Positions 14,345 through 22,868 are shown, numbered from the stretch's first letter. The stretch: 23,926 nucleotides of DNA from CAYZHV01 sp046541355 (GCA_046541355.1 JBKHDM010000045.1:1-23926), one strand, 5' to 3'. The notes: generated by a model not told the origin, from the sequence alone. Numbers and translations are program-made.

Positions 14345-15680
14345 CTCGACCCTCCCCCGTTTTTGTCTCCGAACCCGCCGCCCCCGGGGCAAAGCCGAGC
14401 TCCCGAGTCCAGTCCGCCTCGGGGAGCGCCGCCGCGAGGGAGGGGGAGACGTTCAGGCGGATGCGACGGAGGGTGTGGACAAAGCGGCGTACCACCTCCG
14501 GCCTGAAGACGGTTCCGCTCTCGGTAAAGTCGATGCGCCCATCCCCGTCGCGGACGGGAAAGGAGGTTTCGAAGGAGATGTTTTCCGGCAGATCCGCGAC
14601 AACATCCTCCCTCGCCACCTCCCGGCGTGTGACCGTGGCGAGGTGTCCTCGGATCTGCTCCTCCACCTCGCTGCGTCCCTCCATCGATTCGAGCTCCCGG
14701 TGGCGGGGGGAGTCCCCGTCGTAGGGTATATCGAAGAGGGTCGTGTAGAGTTGCCGATTGTAGACAAGCTTGAGTAGCCCCAGAGGGGGATACTCACTAC
14801 TCCCGAGGCGCGCGTAGAACAGCTCGTCGTCTAGGCCGTAGAGAGCCCCGGGGGTGATCTGTGCCTCCCGGAGGGCCATGAAGACCGCCTTTTTGATCAT
14901 CGCCGTAGCGACCCTCACGGTCCGGTGCCAGTAGACCGCCCGGTACATCTGGTACTTGGAAAAGAGGATGCTCTCAACCGCCGAGACCCCGGTTACATCA
15001 ACCGCCACGCCATCATAGCCGTTGGGCCGCAGTCGGCTCAGGACGTAGTCGATATCCTGAATGCCATAGGGCACACCGCAGAAATAGGCGTCCCGGTTGA
15101 GGTAGTCGAGTTTGTCCGGGTCGAGGCTCCCGGACAGGAGTTTCCGGTAGAGCCGCAGCTCCTCGCCGTTGGGATGGTCAAAGCTGTCGTCGACAATTGC
15201 CGCCACCATCGTCGCCTCCGTCCCCACCTCCTCCTCGAGGATACGCCTCAGCTCTCCCTCGAGGATAATCCTGCCGGTGAGTTGCTCGTGTTCCGCGAGG
15301 GATAGCCCTTTTAGGCTGTGGGTGTAGGGGAAATGGCCGAGGTCGTGGAGGAGGGAGGCTGCCAGAAACGCCTTGAGCCCCTCTACTGTTATCTCCGGCG
15401 CCTCCTGCTGAGCGAGGAGGTGCTCCATCATCCGCTTGGCGATGTGGAAGACCCCGAGGCTGTGGTTGAGCCTCGTGTGGGTTGCTCCGGGATAGACGAG
15501 GTAGGTAGGGCCGAGCTGCTTGATCCGGGCGAGTTGCTGAAACTCCCGGGTTTCGGTGAGACGGGCGATCCCGGGAGGGAGGTAGATGTGGTTCCAGAGG
15601 GGGTCCCGGATAGGTTCGGTAAAGGCGGTGGCGAGGTAGAGCCGGGCGCGCTCGTTCTGACTCATGGTTGGTGAGGGCAT
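14337..15680 (-). CDS. HD-domain phosphohydrolase (SAMHD1/dGTPase-like)
   Basis: This encodes 447 residues. The HD metal-binding set is complete: His73 (in TRLNHSLGV), His112-Asp113 (in LLHDLGHFPYTHS) and Asp187 (in SLDPDKLDYLNRD); the last motif is the one that places it with SAMHD1 and YwfO-type enzymes, which remove phosphates from nucleotides. The protein is of usual length for this family. There is no signal peptide. Two in-frame ATGs lie at 15680 and 15665; the first is used here, though neither has a strong ribosome binding site. The gene is divergent from the lipoprotein gene with 47 bases between start codons. The substrate (dNTP or other phosphorylated nucleotide) cannot be read from the sequence. 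Confidence 0.85.
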   Translation of the reverse strand: MPSPTMSQNERARLYLATAFTEPIRDPLWNHIYLPPGIARLTETREFQQLARIKQLGPTYLVYPGATHTRLNHSLGVFHIAKRMMEHLLAQQEAPEITVEGLKAFLAASLLHDLGHFPYTHSLKGLSLAEHEQLTGRIILEGELRRILEEEVGTEATMVAAIVDDSFDHPNGEELRLYRKLLSGSLDPDKLDYLNRDAYFCGVPYGIQDIDYVLSRLRPNGYDGVAVDVTGVSAVESILFSKYQMYRAVYWHRTVRVATAMIKKAVFMALREAQITPGALYGLDDELFYARLGSSEYPPLGLLKLVYNRQLYTTLFDIPYDGDSPRHRELESMEGRSEVEEQIRGHLATVTRREVAREDVVADLPENISFETSFPVRDGDGRIDFTESGTVFRPEVVRRFVHTLRRIRLNVSPSLAAALPEADWTRELGFAPGAAGSETKTGEGRDG

Positions 15681-15727
15681 GCTACCGCTCTCGACAAACT
15701 CTGTCCACCGGACCTACACTCCCTCGA

Positions 15728-16468
15728 GTGAGCTCACCGGTGCGGACGCTGCTTCTCCTAGGAGTGATCTCCCTTTTTCTCGCCCCCCTCGCAAGCTGCG
15801 ACAGGGAGGAGGGGGCCGAACAACCGGATCCGCGGCGTCAGGAGGAAGCAGGCCCGACCGACCCGACCGACCCGACCGACCTGACCGACTCGACCGACTC
15901 GACCGACTCGACCGACTCGACCAACTCGACCGACCCGGCAGTGCCCGGACGGTCGGACTCCCGAAGCGGCGAGGGTGAGGCTGAGCAGACGGTTGGGTCG
16001 GGAGACGAGGCCCGCCCCGGGCAGACCAGAGAGCCTCCGGGGGCGCTGCGAGGGTTTCCGTCACAGCCGCGCTGGCCTTCGGACGCAATCATTGGTCCTC
16101 TCAGGGCCACACGCCTCGAGGCGGACCCGGCCGGGCTCCCGAGCGTCCGGGAGGCCGAGGCGTTTTTCGCCGCCCTCTTTGCCGGAGAAGAGGGTGCGAC
16201 GGACTCCTTTTACGACCCCTTTACCGCCGAGGCGTTCTCCGCTACCCTCCGCTCTCGGTGTGATTCGGTACGAGTCGCCCTCCCCGAACGGCTGCCCCAG
16301 CAGGAGTGGGCGGTGAGCTTCCGCTGCCTCCTCGACGAGGAGCCGGCGCCGGTGAGGGGTACGCTCTTTGTAGTGGAGGGCGCGGTGGTGGACGGGATCA
16401 TTGAGCTTACCGAGGCGGCGGACGAGGTGAACCCTGAGGGATCCCGGAGGGACGAGATGCCCTTTTGA
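15728..16468 (+). CDS. Putative lipoprotein with Thr-Asp repeat tract
   Basis: This encodes about 246 residues from a GTG at 15728. The N-terminus is a lipoprotein signal: a hydrophobic core (RTLLLLGVISLFLAPLAS) ending in the lipobox L-A-S-Cys24. Next come a low-complexity acidic linker and nine Thr-Asp-(Pro/Ser/Leu) triplets from an in-frame 9-bp repeat, then a soluble domain from about residue 115 (IIGPLRATRLE, FFAALFAGEEGATDSFYD) with two cysteines (RCDSVRV and SFRCLL) that could be disulfide-linked. I recognise no family. No convincing Shine-Dalgarno is seen; an ATG at 15668 would extend the protein by 20 residues but overlaps the divergent HD gene and puts charged residues before the signal. 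The next gene starts 28 bases downstream. Confidence 0.65.
   Translation: MSSPVRTLLLLGVISLFLAPLASCDREEGAEQPDPRRQEEAGPTDPTDPTDLTDSTDSTDSTDSTNSTDPAVPGRSDSRSGEGEAEQTVGSGDEARPGQTREPPGALRGFPSQPRWPSDAIIGPLRATRLEADPAGLPSVREAEAFFAALFAGEEGATDSFYDPFTAEAFSATLRSRCDSVRVALPERLPQQEWAVSFRCLLDEEPAPVRGTLFVVEGAVVDGIIELTEAADEVNPEGSRRDEMPF
15853..15933 (+). repeat. Nine copies of an in-frame 9-bp tandem repeat
   Basis: Nine contiguous units of consensus CYCGACCGA run without interruption, with single-base changes in two units (CCTGACCGA and CTCGACCAA). They encode nine Thr-Asp-X triplets in the linker just after the lipoprotein's lipid-anchor region. Because the unit is a multiple of three, gain or loss changes tract length without breaking the frame. 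Confidence 0.95.
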
Positions 16469-16496
16469 CCCACCCTTCGTCCCTGAAGATCAGAGA

Positions 16497-17513
16497 GTGA
16501 AAGATTCAGAAGAGCTAAGAGAGCAGTTGAACGAGACGAGCTTTGCCCACACCGTGGGAGTCGGGGTTGTCAGAGGGTTACGCACCTTCGCCTGGCTCAT
16601 GATGATCATGATTCCCTTCTCCCTTCTGGTAACCCTGCTCCAGTACGCCGGGGTGGTCGCCCTCATCGCTTCGGTTCTCGAGGCGCCTTTTCGGGCTATC
16701 GGGCTTCCCGGAAGCGCCGCCCTTGTCCTTGTGACCTCCCTCACCTTGAGCCTCTATCCGGCGATCGGGGTGATGACCGGTCTCGGCCTTACGGTGCGCT
16801 CCATGACCATTCTCGCCCTGGTCTGCCTGATAGCCCACAACTACTTTGTGGAGCTCGCCGTCACCCGGCGGACCGGAACACCGGTGGTGCGCATGTTCCT
16901 TGTGCGCACCCTCGCCGCCTTTCTCGCAGGCGGCCTCCTCCATCTGCTTTTGCCGGAGACCGGCTCCTGGGTAGAGTCGGTCGGGCCGGCTCTCGCCGGG
17001 GGAGCATCCTCTCTGGACGCCGAAAGCGTGGGAGAACTGATCTACCTCTGGGGGTTCGAGAGCCTCCGTCTCGCAGGCCGGGTGCTTCTGATCGTAACCG
17101 GGCTGATGACCAGCGTCGCCGTTCTCGAGCGTTACGGTATCAGCCGGCGTATCGCGGCTCGCCTCGGTGCGGTTATGGAGCTCTTTGGATTGAGCAGAAA
17201 CGTCGCCTTTCTCTGGGTGGTGAGCAACACCCTCGGTCTCGCCTACGGAGCGGGCGTTCTGGTCTGCGAGGTGGACTCAGGCAGGGTCAGCCCCGAGGAG
17301 GGGGATCTGCTCAACCACCATCTCGGGATCTCCCACAGCCTCCTCGAGGACACCCTGCTCTTTGTCGCCCTCGGGGTGCCCGCCCTGGCGATCACACTTC
17401 CGCGACTCCTCCTCGCGGCTCTGGCGGTCTGGGAGCGGCGGTGGGAGCAGCGCCTCGGAGTCGCCACCGTGAGCGTCACCGCCACAGCGGGGAGGCCGAC
17501 AGAGGGGGAGTGA
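16497..17513 (+). CDS. Gate-domain (nucleoside-recognition) integral membrane protein
   Basis: This encodes 338 residues with roughly eight hydrophobic helices and a short charged N-terminus. It has two repeats of the Gate (Pfam nucleoside recognition) signature: LIAHNYFVELAVTRRTGTP at residues 113-131 and ISHSLLEDTLLFVALG near 275-290, the same arrangement as in SpmA/SpmB-, YjiH- and FeoB-core-related proteins. The family is thought to move or recognise nucleoside-like or other small solutes, but the substrate of this member is not known. The start is a GTG at 16497, the first codon before the membrane segments, 28 bases after the lipoprotein stop, with GAAGATCAGA upstream. It probably shares a transcript with the lipoprotein. 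Confidence 0.8.
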   Translation: MKDSEELREQLNETSFAHTVGVGVVRGLRTFAWLMMIMIPFSLLVTLLQYAGVVALIASVLEAPFRAIGLPGSAALVLVTSLTLSLYPAIGVMTGLGLTVRSMTILALVCLIAHNYFVELAVTRRTGTPVVRMFLVRTLAAFLAGGLLHLLLPETGSWVESVGPALAGGASSLDAESVGELIYLWGFESLRLAGRVLLIVTGLMTSVAVLERYGISRRIAARLGAVMELFGLSRNVAFLWVVSNTLGLAYGAGVLVCEVDSGRVSPEEGDLLNHHLGISHSLLEDTLLFVALGVPALAITLPRLLLAALAVWERRWEQRLGVATVSVTATAGRPTEGE

Positions 17514-17568
17514 GAGGTAATGTCGGTTATTGACCGGTAACCTGGGGTGCCGTACACTCGAGATCGAA

Positions 17569-18585
17569 ATGAACGGCGCAATCAAAGCTCTCGCCTCCTA
17601 CCTTCCCGCACGGGTTGTCACCAACGAGGAGCTCAGTCGGACCGTGGACACCTCGGACGAGTGGATCCGCTCCCACACCGGCATCGCCGAGCGTCGCCTC
17701 GCTGGGGACGAGGTGGCCGCAAGCGATCTGGGAATCCTCGCCGCCGGAAAGCTCCTCGATCGGGAGGGTATCGACCCTGAAAGCGTGGACCTGGTTATCG
17801 GCGCCACATCCACTCCCGATTACGCGCCGTTTCCCGCCACCGCCTGCATCATTCAGGACCGTCTCGGTTGCAGCAGAGCCGGGGCGTTTGACCTCCAGGC
17901 AGGTTGCACCGGCTTTGTCTACGCCGTCGAGGTCGCCGCGAGCATGATCGGCTCCGGGAGTGCACGCCGGGTGCTTGTTGTAGGGGCTGAGAAGCTCAGC
18001 GCCCTGACCAACTGGAATGACCGGGCAACCTGCGTCCTCTTCGGGGATGGCGCGGGGGCGGCGCTGATCGAGCCTGCCGGCAGCGGCGGCCATGAGATCC
18101 TCGCCTCGACGATCCGCTCCGACGGCAGTGGCGATACAGCGCTGATACGCTCGATCGGCGGGTCCCGCCACCCCTTCGATCCCGAAAAGCAGCGGGAAGA
18201 GGAGACGAAGCTGACCATGGACGGTAAGAAGGTCTATCTCTTTGCCGTGGACGCCCTGGTGCGAACCGTTCGGGATTTAGCGGCAAAGGCGGTTAAGCTC
18301 CGGCTCATCGAGGCAGGGCAGGAGTCCGGGGCGGTAGGAAAGATAGACTGGATCGTCCCGCATCAGGCGAACCTGCGGATCATCGAGGCGGCGGCGAAGC
18401 GGCTCTCCCTTCCTCTACAGCGCTTTTACACCAATCTCGACCGATACGCGAATACCTCCGCCGCCTCGATCCCTATAGCCCTCACCGAGATGGAGGAGCG
18501 TGGTCTCCTCGAGAGGGGGGCGCTGGTGCTGACCGTCGGTTTCGGCGCCGGTCTGACCTACGGCGGCAACCTGATCCGCTGGTAG
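17569..18585 (+). CDS. fabH: 3-oxoacyl-ACP synthase III (FabH)
   Basis: This encodes 339 residues, the normal length. It starts fatty-acid synthesis by condensing acetyl-CoA with malonyl-ACP in the cytoplasm. The catalytic triad is complete: Cys113 (LQAGCTGF), His265 (VPHQANLR) and Asn295 (YANTSAAS). The motifs RSHTGIAERR near residue 34 and FGDGAGAALIE near 158 are also typical. The ATG at 17569 was chosen because the family begins one to three residues before the first strand; the frame opens earlier, at 17530, without a ribosome site. No other fab genes are present in the window, so this copy stands apart from a fatty-acid cluster. The two upstream genes look unrelated in function. Confidence 0.95.
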   Translation: MNGAIKALASYLPARVVTNEELSRTVDTSDEWIRSHTGIAERRLAGDEVAASDLGILAAGKLLDREGIDPESVDLVIGATSTPDYAPFPATACIIQDRLGCSRAGAFDLQAGCTGFVYAVEVAASMIGSGSARRVLVVGAEKLSALTNWNDRATCVLFGDGAGAALIEPAGSGGHEILASTIRSDGSGDTALIRSIGGSRHPFDPEKQREEETKLTMDGKKVYLFAVDALVRTVRDLAAKAVKLRLIEAGQESGAVGKIDWIVPHQANLRIIEAAAKRLSLPLQRFYTNLDRYANTSAASIPIALTEMEERGLLERGALVLTVGFGAGLTYGGNLIRW

Positions 18586-18604
18586 CCGCTCATCAATTGC
18601 TGAT

Positions 18605-18623
18605 AAAACCTTAACGGTTTTTT
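18605..18623 (+). terminator. Weak intrinsic terminator-like hairpin after fabH
   Basis: AAAACC, a five-base loop TTAAC, then GGTTTT and further T residues can form a six-base stem followed by a U-run. It lies in the 66-base gap between fabH and pstC, so it could end the upstream transcript. The stem is short and A-rich, so this is a weak call. A short palindrome GGAGAGTCTCC (18637-18647) just before pstC overlaps its probable ribosome binding site. Confidence 0.3.
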
Positions 18624-18651
18624 CAACTTATTCGTTGGAGAGTCTCCGGTA

Positions 18652-19596
18652 ATGGAACTGCCGACCGGGTCGCAAACCGCTGAACAGACCCTCGCAAGCC
18701 TCAGGCGAAAGGCGACCGTTTCCGACCGGGTGATAATGGTGATCTGCCTCTTTGCGACAACCCTCACCCTCACCCTCACTTTTGGCATCCTGTACTTTCT
18801 CCTCAGCGAAGCGAGTCGCTTTTTCCTCGAACCCGGGTTCGACCTGCGGGAGTTTTTTACCGCAACCGTATGGCAGCCGGTGGCCGGACGGATCGGCGTA
18901 CTGCCTCTGGTTCTCGCCTCCATCCAGGTTGTCGGAATCGCGATGCTTTTCGCCCTCCCCCTCGGTTTCCTCCTCTCCTTCTTTCTCTACGAGTACGCCT
19001 CCCCGAGGCTGCGTCGGGGAGCCCGCGCCTTTTTAGAGGTAATCGCGTCTGTTCCGACGGTCGTCTTCGGTTACTTCGCCCTCAGTTTTGTCACTCCCGC
19101 CCTTCGCACGATCTTCGGAGCTGAGGTGGTTTCGATCTACAACCTGCTGTCCGCCGGGCTGGTGGTGGGCCTTCTGGTGCTCCCCCTGGTTGCGAGTCTC
19201 GGGCTCGACGCCCTGATGGCGGTGCCTCCTTATCTGAAGGATGGCCCCTTCGGGGTTGGCGCCCGTCGCACCCAAGCTTTCCTCAAGGGCATCCTGCCGG
19301 CGGCGGCGCCTGATCTCCTCGTCGCCGGGCTCTCCGCCGCCTCCCGGGCGATCGGCGAGTCGGTGATCGTATCCCTCGCCGCGGGAATTGGTCCAAATCT
19401 AACCTTCAACCCCTTTGAATCCGCCGAGACCATGACCGGCTACATCCTGAGAATCGCCCAGGGCACCATCAGCCGCGGCACCATAGATTACTCGAGCCTC
19501 TTCGCCGTGGGCATCCTGCTGTTCCTCTTTACCTTTCTCCTGAACATTACAAGCGAGTTTATCGCCCGCCGCGGCTTTAACAGGAGCGACCGGTGA
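18652..19596 (+). CDS. pstC: Phosphate ABC transporter permease PstC
   Basis: This encodes 314 residues, the usual size for one of the two inner-membrane permeases of the Pst phosphate importer. There is a cytoplasmic N-terminus, then six predicted helices, with the first helix at about 27-52 and a periplasmic loop (ATVWQPVAGRIGVLPL) in which PstC family residues are visible. The EAA-type coupling loop is PYLKDGPFGVGARRTQAF followed by GILPAAAPDLLVAG near residues 196-225, and ASRAIGESVIVSLAAG follows. The ATG at 18652 lies after GGAG. It overlaps the start of pstA by four bases (GTGA), so the two are translated in a coupled way. Confidence 0.93.
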   Translation: MELPTGSQTAEQTLASLRRKATVSDRVIMVICLFATTLTLTLTFGILYFLLSEASRFFLEPGFDLREFFTATVWQPVAGRIGVLPLVLASIQVVGIAMLFALPLGFLLSFFLYEYASPRLRRGARAFLEVIASVPTVVFGYFALSFVTPALRTIFGAEVVSIYNLLSAGLVVGLLVLPLVASLGLDALMAVPPYLKDGPFGVGARRTQAFLKGILPAAAPDLLVAGLSAASRAIGESVIVSLAAGIGPNLTFNPFESAETMTGYILRIAQGTISRGTIDYSSLFAVGILLFLFTFLLNITSEFIARRGFNRSDR

Positions 19597-20840
19597 GTAC
19601 CGCCGAGGAGCATCTGTTTCGAGGCTCCGGTACCGCCTCGACCTCGGTGGTTCTCGCCGGCTCAACCCTGAGGACCCTCGCCTACGCTGCCGCGGCGATC
19701 TCTCTGCTTTCCCTTGGGTTCTTTCTCCTCTCCATTCTCAACAACGCTTTTGGATTCGTCGCGGTGCGATACACCCGAGACATCTCCGCTGTCGCGCCGG
19801 GAGCCGAAAGCCTCGAGGAGCTCGGGACGCAAGAGCTTCTACTCCTGCTCGAGGAGAACCTCCCTTCAGGGGTGCTGCGGCGCATGGAGTTCGAAGAGCC
19901 TCTGGCACAACGGAGTCGACAGGAGATCATCGATCTCGCCGAGGCGAGGATACTCGAGCCGGAACTCTTCCGCACCTGGACCCTCTGGGAGTCTGTGACT
20001 ACTGAGGGGCTTGTGAGCGCTCACACTGAGCAGTTCCCCTCGCATCGCGTCTACTTCCGCTCCTGGCTCAACCTCGATACCATCACAACGCAGGTAGCCA
20101 CACAACCGCTGCGCTCCGGCTTTCAGAGCGCCCTGATCGGCACGATCTGGCTCGTGGTTATCGGAGCGGGAAGCTCCCTCATCGTCGGCGTTCTCTCGGC
20201 GATCTATCTCGAGGAGTTCGCCCGGAAGAACGCCTTTAACCGTTTTCTCAATATAAATATCAGAAACCTGTCGGCCATACCCCCGGTCATTTACGGTTTG
20301 CTCGGGCTCGCCTTCTTTGTGCAGGTTCTCGGGCCGATCACCGGTGGGTCAGCTTTTGGTGCGGCGACCGCCCAGGACGACGGACGCACGCTCCTCACCG
20401 GCGGGCTCACCCTCGGGCTGGTGGCGCTTCCGACGGTGGTCACCGGAGCGCAGACGGTCCTGCAATCGATGCCGATGTCCTACCGATACGCCTGCAGCTC
20501 CGTCGGGGCGAGGCGCTGGCAGGTCGTCTTTATGCGCCTGTTGCCTTTCGGGCTCGAGCGCTTCCTGACCCTCTCGGTCCTCGCGGTCTCGAGGGTGATC
20601 GGGGAGACCACCCCCCTTATCGTGGCCGGGGCGGCAACCTTCATGGCCACCAATCCCACATCCCCTTTCTCGAAGTTCACCGCCCTGCCGGTACAGATAT
20701 TTTTCTGGTCCACCCGGAACCAGGAGGGGTTCAGAAACCTCGCGGCCGGGGCGATTGTGCTGCTTCTCATCATATCCCTTGGATTAAACAGCGCCCTGGT
20801 TCTGCTTCGGCGCCAGGCTGAACAGAGTAGGGAGAGGTAG
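19593..20840 (+). CDS. pstA: Phosphate ABC transporter permease PstA with a long periplasmic insertion
   Basis: This encodes 415 residues from a GTG start overlapping the pstC stop. It is the second Pst permease. After the first helix (about 27-49) there is a region of roughly 125 residues (50-175), with charged helices such as LEELGTQELLLLLEENLP and an RSWLNLDTITTQ segment, before the second helix at 178-200; ordinary PstA proteins are near 280-300 residues and have a short loop there. The coupling loop is YACSSVGARRWQVVFMRLLP near 290-310, followed by SRVIGETTPLIVAGAATF, which is diagnostic for PstA. The insertion should face the periplasm by the usual topology and might touch the substrate-binding protein (inference). 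Confidence 0.92.
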   Translation: MSTAEEHLFRGSGTASTSVVLAGSTLRTLAYAAAAISLLSLGFFLLSILNNAFGFVAVRYTRDISAVAPGAESLEELGTQELLLLLEENLPSGVLRRMEFEEPLAQRSRQEIIDLAEARILEPELFRTWTLWESVTTEGLVSAHTEQFPSHRVYFRSWLNLDTITTQVATQPLRSGFQSALIGTIWLVVIGAGSSLIVGVLSAIYLEEFARKNAFNRFLNINIRNLSAIPPVIYGLLGLAFFVQVLGPITGGSAFGAATAQDDGRTLLTGGLTLGLVALPTVVTGAQTVLQSMPMSYRYACSSVGARRWQVVFMRLLPFGLERFLTLSVLAVSRVIGETTPLIVAGAATFMATNPTSPFSKFTALPVQIFFWSTRNQEGFRNLAAGAIVLLLIISLGLNSALVLLRRQAEQSRER

Positions 20841-20845
20841 AAAGG

Positions 20846-21679
20846 ATGCAAGGATCACCGGAACGAGGCTTATCGGAACAAGGATTACCGGACAAAGAGA
20901 ACAGCGCAGTCTACTTTGAAGACTTCAGCCTCTACTACGGCAACTTCAAGGCGCTTCGCAGTATCACCATGGGGATTCGGCCTCAATCTGTAACCGCCTT
21001 TATCGGACCTTCCGGGTGCGGCAAGAGTTCCCTGCTTCGAGCGGTCAACCGGATGAACGACCTCCTGCCTTCAAGCCGTACGGAAGGAACGGTCTACTAC
21101 AACGGTGTCGACGTCCACGACCGGCGGGTTGATCCGGCCAAGCTGAGAAAGCAGGTCGGCATGGTATTCCAGCAGCCCAACCCGTACCCTACCAGCATCC
21201 GGGACAACATCGCCTGGGGCTTACGGCTCCACGGTCACAAACAGGAGATCCCGGATCGGGTGGAGCACGCCCTCAAGCAGGTGGGCCTCTGGGCGGACGT
21301 CAAGGATAACCTCAACCGGAGTGCTCTCACCCTCTCAGGCGGTCAGCAGCAGCGTCTCTGCATAGCCCGCACCATCGCCCTCGAGCCGACGGTTCTCATC
21401 ATGGATGAGCCAACCTCCGCCCTCGATCCGGTCACCTCAGCCCATATCGAAGATCTCATTATCGAGCTCGCCCGGAACTACACCATTGTGATCGCCTCGC
21501 ACAACCTCAACCAGACCGCCCGAATCTCCGACTACACCGCCTTTATGATGATGGACGAGAACAAATGCGGCTACCTCGAGGAGTACGGTGACAGCGCGTC
21601 ACTCTTCCTTTCGAGCGCCAACCCGCGCCTGCAGGAGTATATCTACCGCCACTACTGGGAGTGGGACATAGCGGAGTAG
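20846..21679 (+). CDS. pstB: Phosphate ABC transporter ATP-binding protein PstB
   Basis: This encodes 277 residues, the ATPase that powers the Pst importer on the cytoplasmic face. All ABC motifs are intact: Walker A GPSGCGKSS at 54-62, Q-loop FQQPNPYPTS at 108-117, signature LSGGQQQR at 163-170, Walker B VLIMDEPTSALDP at 183-195 and the switch His219. The N-terminal 20 residues before the first strand are an extra low-complexity stretch built of three pentapeptide units (GSPER, GLSEQ, GLPDK). The ATG at 20846 follows GGGAGAGG and is five bases after pstA. The gene's last 28 bases overlap the 3' end of the converging regulator gene. No pstS or phoU follows within the window. Confidence 0.95.
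   Translation: MQGSPERGLSEQGLPDKENSAVYFEDFSLYYGNFKALRSITMGIRPQSVTAFIGPSGCGKSSLLRAVNRMNDLLPSSRTEGTVYYNGVDVHDRRVDPAKLRKQVGMVFQQPNPYPTSIRDNIAWGLRLHGHKQEIPDRVEHALKQVGLWADVKDNLNRSALTLSGGQQQRLCIARTIALEPTVLIMDEPTSALDPVTSAHIEDLIIELARNYTIVIASHNLNQTARISDYTAFMMMDENKCGYLEEYGDSASLFLSSANPRLQEYIYRHYWEWDIAE
20852..20896 (+). repeat. Three degenerate 15-bp repeats at the start of pstB
   Basis: Units GGATCACCGGAACGA, GGCTTATCGGAACAA and GGATTACCGGACAAA follow one another exactly. Each is in frame and encodes one of the pentapeptides GSPER, GLSEQ and GLPDK in the N-terminal extension of PstB. The copies have drifted, so this looks like an old small duplication. Confidence 0.7.
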
Positions 21680-22839
21680 GGAGCCGAGGGCGGGGGAGGC
21701 GGCGTCAACGCCCCTCGCCCCGGCGCGGCGGCGGTAGTCTCGCCGATCACCAGATCCACCGGCACCGTCCGGGCGGTACGATCCCTGTCGCCGTTCATCG
21801 CCTTTTTCAGCGCTGCGAGCGCCTCCTGGGCCATCTGCCTCTCGTTCTGCCGAAGATGGGTCAACGGTTTGATCCTTCGACTAGAGCGAATCGGGGAGTC
21901 GAAGCTGATCAGGGAGAGCTCTTCGGGAATCGAGCGGCCGAGTTCGTGGGCGACCAGCTCGACGGTAGGAACGAAGACGTGCTTGAGGCAGAACAGAGCT
22001 GTAACCTCCGGGTGATCGGTGAGAAAGGTCCGCACGCGTCTGTGGAGTGCGGCCATCTCCTCCGGCTCGTGCTCGGTGTCGTCCGGGAGGTCCCGGAGGA
22101 ACCACTCCTCCTTCAGTCGCGCTCCGTGCTCCATAACCGCCTGCATCACCCCCTGCTGTCGGTCGAGGAGGGCTGTGGTGGTGCCGATAGGTCTGGAGAG
22201 GACCCCGATTTGTCGGTGTCCGAGAGAGTAGAGGTAGCTCATCCCCTTGTAGGCACCCTGGATATTGTCGGAAACGACGTTTGCGCAGGAGACATCCCGG
22301 AGATAGCGGTCGAGGAGAACGATCGGATAGCCGTCGATGATCAGCTGGAGAATCTGGTTGTTGAAGGTTTCGTTATGAACCGGTTTTACCACCATTCCTT
22401 CGACCCCTGCGTCGAGAAACTCGCTTATCAGCTCGTTTTCCAGCTCTCTGCTGTCCTTGGATATCCCCGTCGTGGTGAGCATCCCCTCCTCGTGGGTTAA
22501 GGACTGGAGGTGACGGAAGAACTCGAGACCAAAGGTGTCCGAGAGATCCGGCTGGATGATACCGATCACCCGGTGCTTGCCCCGTCGCTCCTGAGAGAGG
22601 ATCCGCTGCGCACCTTTGCGGACAAAGGATCCGCGGCCGGGGTAGCGGTCGATCAGCCCCTGCCGGGCCGCCTGATCGAGGGCGTTCCGGGAGGTGATAC
22701 GGCTCACCCCGAAGCTCCGCGCCCACTCCTGCTCCGTCGGCACCTGGGTGCCCTCGGGGTAGGCGCCGTCCAGTATGCGTCTCTTGAGCTCGGCAAGAAT
22801 CGACTGATAGACAGGTTCGCGCTTGGGCATCCGTGGCAT
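21652..22839 (-). CDS. GntR-type HTH / LacI-type ligand-binding transcription regulator
   Basis: This encodes about 395 residues. The N-terminus is a winged helix of the GntR kind (VYQSILAELKRRILDG at 8-23, then VPTEQEWARSFGVSRIT and NALDQAARQGLIDRYPGRGSFV, up to about 75). Residues 87-375 are a periplasmic-binding-protein-like effector domain of the LacI/AraR class (VIGIIQPDLSDTFG, GYPIVLLDRY, LGHRQIGVLSRP, LFCLKHVFVPTVELVAHELG). This domain pairing is typical of regulators of sugar uptake. It is divergent from the solute-binding-protein gene, which is its probable target. The ATG at 22839 is the start used; an in-frame ATG lies three codons later at 22830. The tail is proline-rich (TPPPPPSAP) and its coding sequence overlaps the end of pstB on the other strand. 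Confidence 0.9.
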   Translation of the reverse strand: MPRMPKREPVYQSILAELKRRILDGAYPEGTQVPTEQEWARSFGVSRITSRNALDQAARQGLIDRYPGRGSFVRKGAQRILSQERRGKHRVIGIIQPDLSDTFGLEFFRHLQSLTHEEGMLTTTGISKDSRELENELISEFLDAGVEGMVVKPVHNETFNNQILQLIIDGYPIVLLDRYLRDVSCANVVSDNIQGAYKGMSYLYSLGHRQIGVLSRPIGTTTALLDRQQGVMQAVMEHGARLKEEWFLRDLPDDTEHEPEEMAALHRRVRTFLTDHPEVTALFCLKHVFVPTVELVAHELGRSIPEELSLISFDSPIRSSRRIKPLTHLRQNERQMAQEALAALKKAMNGDRDRTARTVPVDLVIGETTAAAPGRGALTPPPPPSAPYSAMSHSQ

Positions 22840-22868
22840 GGTACATCGGGATCCCCTTCGTGTCAATC

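Noticed and set aside
15668..15727. Upstream ATG start for the lipoprotein
   Set aside because: It would overlap the start of the divergent HD gene and add about 20 residues in front of a complete lipoprotein signal.
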